Assembly (NCBI GenBank): GCA_009103225.1
Contig: RHPI01001819.1
Coordinates: 99,879 to 163,878, forward strand
Length of the DNA: 64,000 bases
Direction: 5' to 3'
Source of the DNA: Chlorokybus atmophyticus
Lineage: Eukaryota; Streptophyta; Chlorokybophyceae; Chlorokybales; Chlorokybaceae
Positions 60,590 through 64,000 of the stretch are shown here, piece by piece. Position 1 is the stretch's first letter, and each line of letters starts with the position of its first letter. A model generated the notes under the pieces. That model saw only the letters and a list, made by a program, of their open reading frames with translations. It had not been told where the DNA came from and made no database searches. Both the position numbers and the translations under genes were made by a program.

Positions 60590-62254
60590 GGCGACAACGT
60601 CAAACACCCTAACCTCTCCCCCGACCACACCACCCCAACACTACGAGACAGTCGTCTAAGCCCTGGTCGGCACCTCCGTTTCCACGCTCTCCTGCTAGCC
60701 CTGCTCCACCTCCTACACCACCACCACCGCCGCCGCCTCACCACTGCGCCCTTTTTCCCCTTCCTCTCCTCCCAAACCCTAGCTCGAACGGTCTCCAACT
60801 CCCTTCCGTTCTAGTCCTTCCCAATGACGGAAGGAAGTGAATCGCACGGAAGCTTGGACTGAAACAGCGGAAAATGTGTGCCTTACCGGCGGACGCAGTG
60901 CGGCAACGAGGAGGACGATGAGGAGCGACGCGGAGGTGGTGGTGGTGGGGGAAGCGGAGACCTGAGTTGTTGTTCGAGTTGTACATAACACCCTGTAAGA
61001 CTGCTGTGCTGCAGCATCGAGCTGCAGCGCAGCAGAGTTATTCGTGGCTCACTTGCCGCTGTAAGTGCTGAGCAGGCAGTTCGCTGTGCCCAATATGCTT
61101 GTTGGGCATGGTGAGAGTGGTTGTCTTGCTAGTTACAGATCATAGCACGCCACGGTGGAATGGTATGAGGAGGCGTCGTCGCATGCATGACGAACTGGCA
61201 AGCGCGCAGTGTTGGTACGCAGGGTGTGCGCATGTCAAACCCGCCCGCACTTGGCATGCAGCTGGTCTGGTTGTGTGCGACAGCTGCTGCTGCCATTGCA
61301 GTCTCGCAGCAATTGTTGACGCGGTAAATGGTATAGTATGACTTTGCAAACCAACCCCGTTTTCAATGAGCAAAGACACCAAAGCATGGCAGAGCGCACA
61401 TGGGGCCAGAACACAGCTGTTGCGTAGTAGCACACCAATACCGTACATTCCTAGTTGCAGGTGTTTCGTGCTTCTGTTGCTGCGCCACCACACTGTAATG
61501 CTACCATGTCACTGCCTGTAGAGTTCTAAGTGATGCTGTTGCAAGTGCGGTGAAAGTACAGTACATGTCAGCTGGTTTGGCGCTAGGCTGGTTGCGTCGC
61601 AGGTGAAGCGCCGCCTTTGTTACGTTGCTGCTGCTGCTGCTACCGCTATCTGGCGTGCGAACTGCTACCGCTACTGTTGCAGTCTTAACTTCTGTTTGCT
61701 ACCCACCTCATACATGTACGCGAACAGTCTCGCCCAGCGCGTCCCTGCCTCGCCTTCCGCTGGACCTTGTGCATTATGATGAACACAGCCAATGAAGATC
61801 ACTGGTTGTGTTTGTGCGGCTCTGTGCCCTGGCCGTCTGTCCACTGGACAGCGGGTGCTGCTGCTTGTCATGCGACTCAAACTACACTCGTTGTTTGGGC
61901 AGCAGTTGTGCTGTCAACTTACGAGTCTTGAAGTGTACACAATCCAACATGCAATGCAACGCACAGTACACGCAGAGCTCACACATGTCATGCTGCGCTT
62001 GCATATCCGCAGATCGCACACAGCTTTGATAGGGACAGCCCGCATGCATGCAAGAAAAGAATCATGATGGGAATGCACATTTCTTTAACTTGAATGAAAC
62101 AACGTTGACTACCCGTGCTCCATGGCTTGACAACCAGAGCACTAGTGCCAGCCATCCCAGTGAATGACTGTCCACCCACACTTGCACAAGCGCTCTCACC
62201 TGCATGTTGGCAGCTTGTCCAGTTCAGAGTTTAGCCTCTCTGAACAAAGCCCCC
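60590..62254. other. Stretch between PABPN1-type gene and small acidic gene
   Basis: It contains the likely promoter and 5' untranslated region of the PABPN1-type gene (60590 to about 60990), which is rich in GGT/CCT repeats. No other gene is supported; the short frames to 62254 lack motifs. Confidence 0.4.
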
Positions 62255-62599
62255 CTACTCATACCCAACATTATCATGCCCTCTGCGCTTCAAGTCCTTG
62301 CCTAAGTCCTTCGAGGCGTTAATGGTCTGGTCGGTGTCAAGGTCCAGCACGTCCGCCTGATGCTCTGCGCGGTTGTTCATCCTCTCCTCCGCCTCCGCCG
62401 CCTCCTTCTCCTCGGGAGGGGTCTCGTAGGCCGCCTTGGGGATGGCGCCCCGCACGTCGTCCTGCACGTCCACGACGTTATCCGCCGACGGACGAAGACC
62501 GCCCTCGATGAAGATGCTGTCGGGAGGGTGAGCCGCAACGCTGCCGTCCTGCTTGTTCACACCACGGGTGTCGCCGGTGTAGCCGCCGCCGTCAGACAT
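62255..62599 (-). CDS. Small acidic hydrophilic protein of unknown function, 114 residues
   Basis: An uninterrupted frame begins at the ATG 62597-62599 (MSDGGGYTGDTRGVNKQDG) and ends at TAG 62255-62257. It is very rich in Asp, Glu, Lys and Ala (PPEEKEAAEAEERMNN and LDLDTDQTINASKDLGK) with no hydrophobic core or Cys, so it is probably disordered or helical. The composition recalls stress-related hydrophilic proteins, but I do not recognise a family. Base composition is higher in GC than its surroundings, which supports real coding. A longer frame reaches 62692 upstream but has no better start, and a 5' intron is possible. Confidence 0.6.
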   Translation of the reverse strand: MSDGGGYTGDTRGVNKQDGSVAAHPPDSIFIEGGLRPSADNVVDVQDDVRGAIPKAAYETPPEEKEAAEAEERMNNRAEHQADVLDLDTDQTINASKDLGKDLKRRGHDNVGYE

Positions 62600-62699
62600 G
62601 TTGTTGTGGGATGGGAGCAGGACCTGTGTGTGTGCGATTGCTGAGAGATTGAGAAAGACACCCACAGGTAAATATGCAAAGAGGTTGGGCAAACAACGG

Positions 62700-62828
62700 C
62701 AGATGAGAGTGTTGCGCGCGCGCGCGAGTGAGGTGCTTGCTGTTCAATCAACCATGCAGAACGAACTTGTACATCTAATCATGTGCGTTTAACGCAAGCA
62801 CAACTGGAAACACAGGCAGTGGAGACAT

Positions 62829-62859
<31 letters not shown>

Positions 62860-63147
62860 CATGCACGCACCTGTTGTAGTGACGCACAGCGTCCAACTAA
62901 ACAACTGCGTGTGCGTGTGTGTGTCTACTCTACCATGCAGACGCAACAGCGCATCATGCCATGATGGGGAGTAGCGCTATAAGCCGCTTCTAACTACTAC
63001 TTGCCCTCCTTCCGATCAGCATGTATCGCCTATCTTACCTTGGAATCAGCAGAGCCTTTGCAGGCAGCAATCAGCCGTGAGCCTCGCTGGTGGGCGTTGA
63101 GCAGAGGCGAGCAAAGCAGCAAGAGACCTGCTGTGACGTTGCCACCA

Positions 63148-63180
<33 letters not shown>

Positions 63181-64000
63181 GTGTACTATTCTGTATACGC
63201 ACTGCTGTGCTCGCGCACACAGAGTTGTTGTGTACAAGCATGCATGGCCCTCAACCACCCAGCAAGCGAGCTTGTGCGGCCTAGTGCGCACTGCCGCACA
63301 AGCAGCAGCGGATCTGCTCCGTGCCGTCCGACGTGGCGGCCCCAAGTCATATGGATGGACCAGGATCACAACGTCTGGATCAATTAAGCCTGGGCTTTGT
63401 GGAACTGGCTTGAAGTGCGCATGCATGCGATCTGCTGTGTCTAGTAACAAGGCAGCTGCAGGTCATTTGGCGCATGCATGCAAGCAGTACGCACAATGCT
63501 TATCGTAGCGTAAGGCCGCATACCGGCAGAGACCATTGTGCTCAGATCATCTCAGCGTAAGCATTGCATTGCACTGTGCTTGTACAACAACTGCAAGGGT
63601 AACAGTGCAGTAGAAGTGGTGTCGTCCAAGCGTTGAAGGTCGTAGCGGTTGGCTGGAATGCTTACAAGGTACCAGCACATGTAGCTTGCTAACCGAATTG
63701 TAGGCTATACAAAGTTGTGTTTGCAGACATTGGCGCATGAGGTGACTGTCTTCCTTGTCTTCCTCCGGCAGGCAGAGCAACAGGCGAGCTGTGTTTGATC
63801 TCGCGTTGCTAGCTAGCTATAGGAAGCCTACCACACACTGTGACACGACTTGACTCTGTAAACAGCAGCTACTTGTTGATAGCGCTGCAAGAGTCATGGA
63901 AAGAAGGCCCTGTACACCGCAGCTTGCTTTAGATGCACACGGAAATGTATTCTCTTCCATTGCTATTACCTACACTCCCGTAAGGGACCCGTTCTGACAG
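62700..64000. other. Right-edge stretch without a supported gene
   Basis: It holds a (GCAC)n tract at about 62830-62870 and a (CA)n tract at about 63152-63180. The plus-strand frame at about 63280-63370 (LVRTAAQAAADLLRAVRRG) is helical in character but lacks a clear gene context. Nothing else can be supported. Confidence 0.4.

Overview
The window is nuclear DNA of a eukaryote. Genes are split by GT-AG introns of roughly 60-400 bases, there is no operon layout, and microsatellites and several classes of transposable element are abundant. A green alga is my best guess (inference only). The reasons are a proline-rich hinge of the S-P-P-P-P cell-wall glycoprotein type near 25.4 kb and retroelements carrying a cytosine methyltransferase and a PHD finger. 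No species is assigned. Isolated N bases sit beside long homopolymer or (CT)n runs, so this is a draft assembly, and some apparent frameshifts may be sequence errors.

Layout. 1-4.9 kb: a CACTA-like DNA transposon with a Tnp2-type transposase on the minus strand, filled with ACAGTCG repeats. 4.9-5.9 kb: an array of GGACCAT/ATGGTCC palindromes. 5.9-11.6 kb: a decayed Ty3/gypsy-type element on the plus strand, in the order protease, C5-cytosine methyltransferase, reverse transcriptase, RNase H, integrase, PHD finger. 11.6-13.1 kb: a 220-base direct repeat whose second copy is split by a solo LTR. 13.5-23.3 kb: repeats with no recognised host gene, including a LINE fragment, AT- and CA/TG-rich tracts, hairpin families and a possible second LINE fragment. 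24-29.1 kb: exons of a secreted hydroxyproline-rich-type protein, interrupted by a dispersed repeat and three (CT)n arrays.

31-44.5 kb holds the main host locus: about 20 exons of coiled coil followed by helical-repeat exons and a complete C-terminal HECT ubiquitin-ligase domain. Splice phase suggests that this is one very large gene. 46.3-47.7 kb carries a small secreted or membrane-anchored protein gene on the minus strand. 50.5-53.4 kb has a secreted-protein-like exon beside a 5'-truncated Ty3 chromovirus, and the exon fragment and LTR are both duplicated. 54-55.3 kb has exons resembling a PhoX/DUF839 beta-propeller protein, followed to about 58 kb by further exon-like pieces I cannot assign.

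59.2-60.6 kb carries a clean six-exon gene for a nuclear poly(A)-binding protein (PABPN1 type) on the minus strand. At 62.3-62.6 kb there is a small acidic protein of unknown function. The host genes are unrelated housekeeping or secretory genes and do not form a pathway. The most interesting content is the methyltransferase-bearing retrotransposon and the architecture of the HECT locus.
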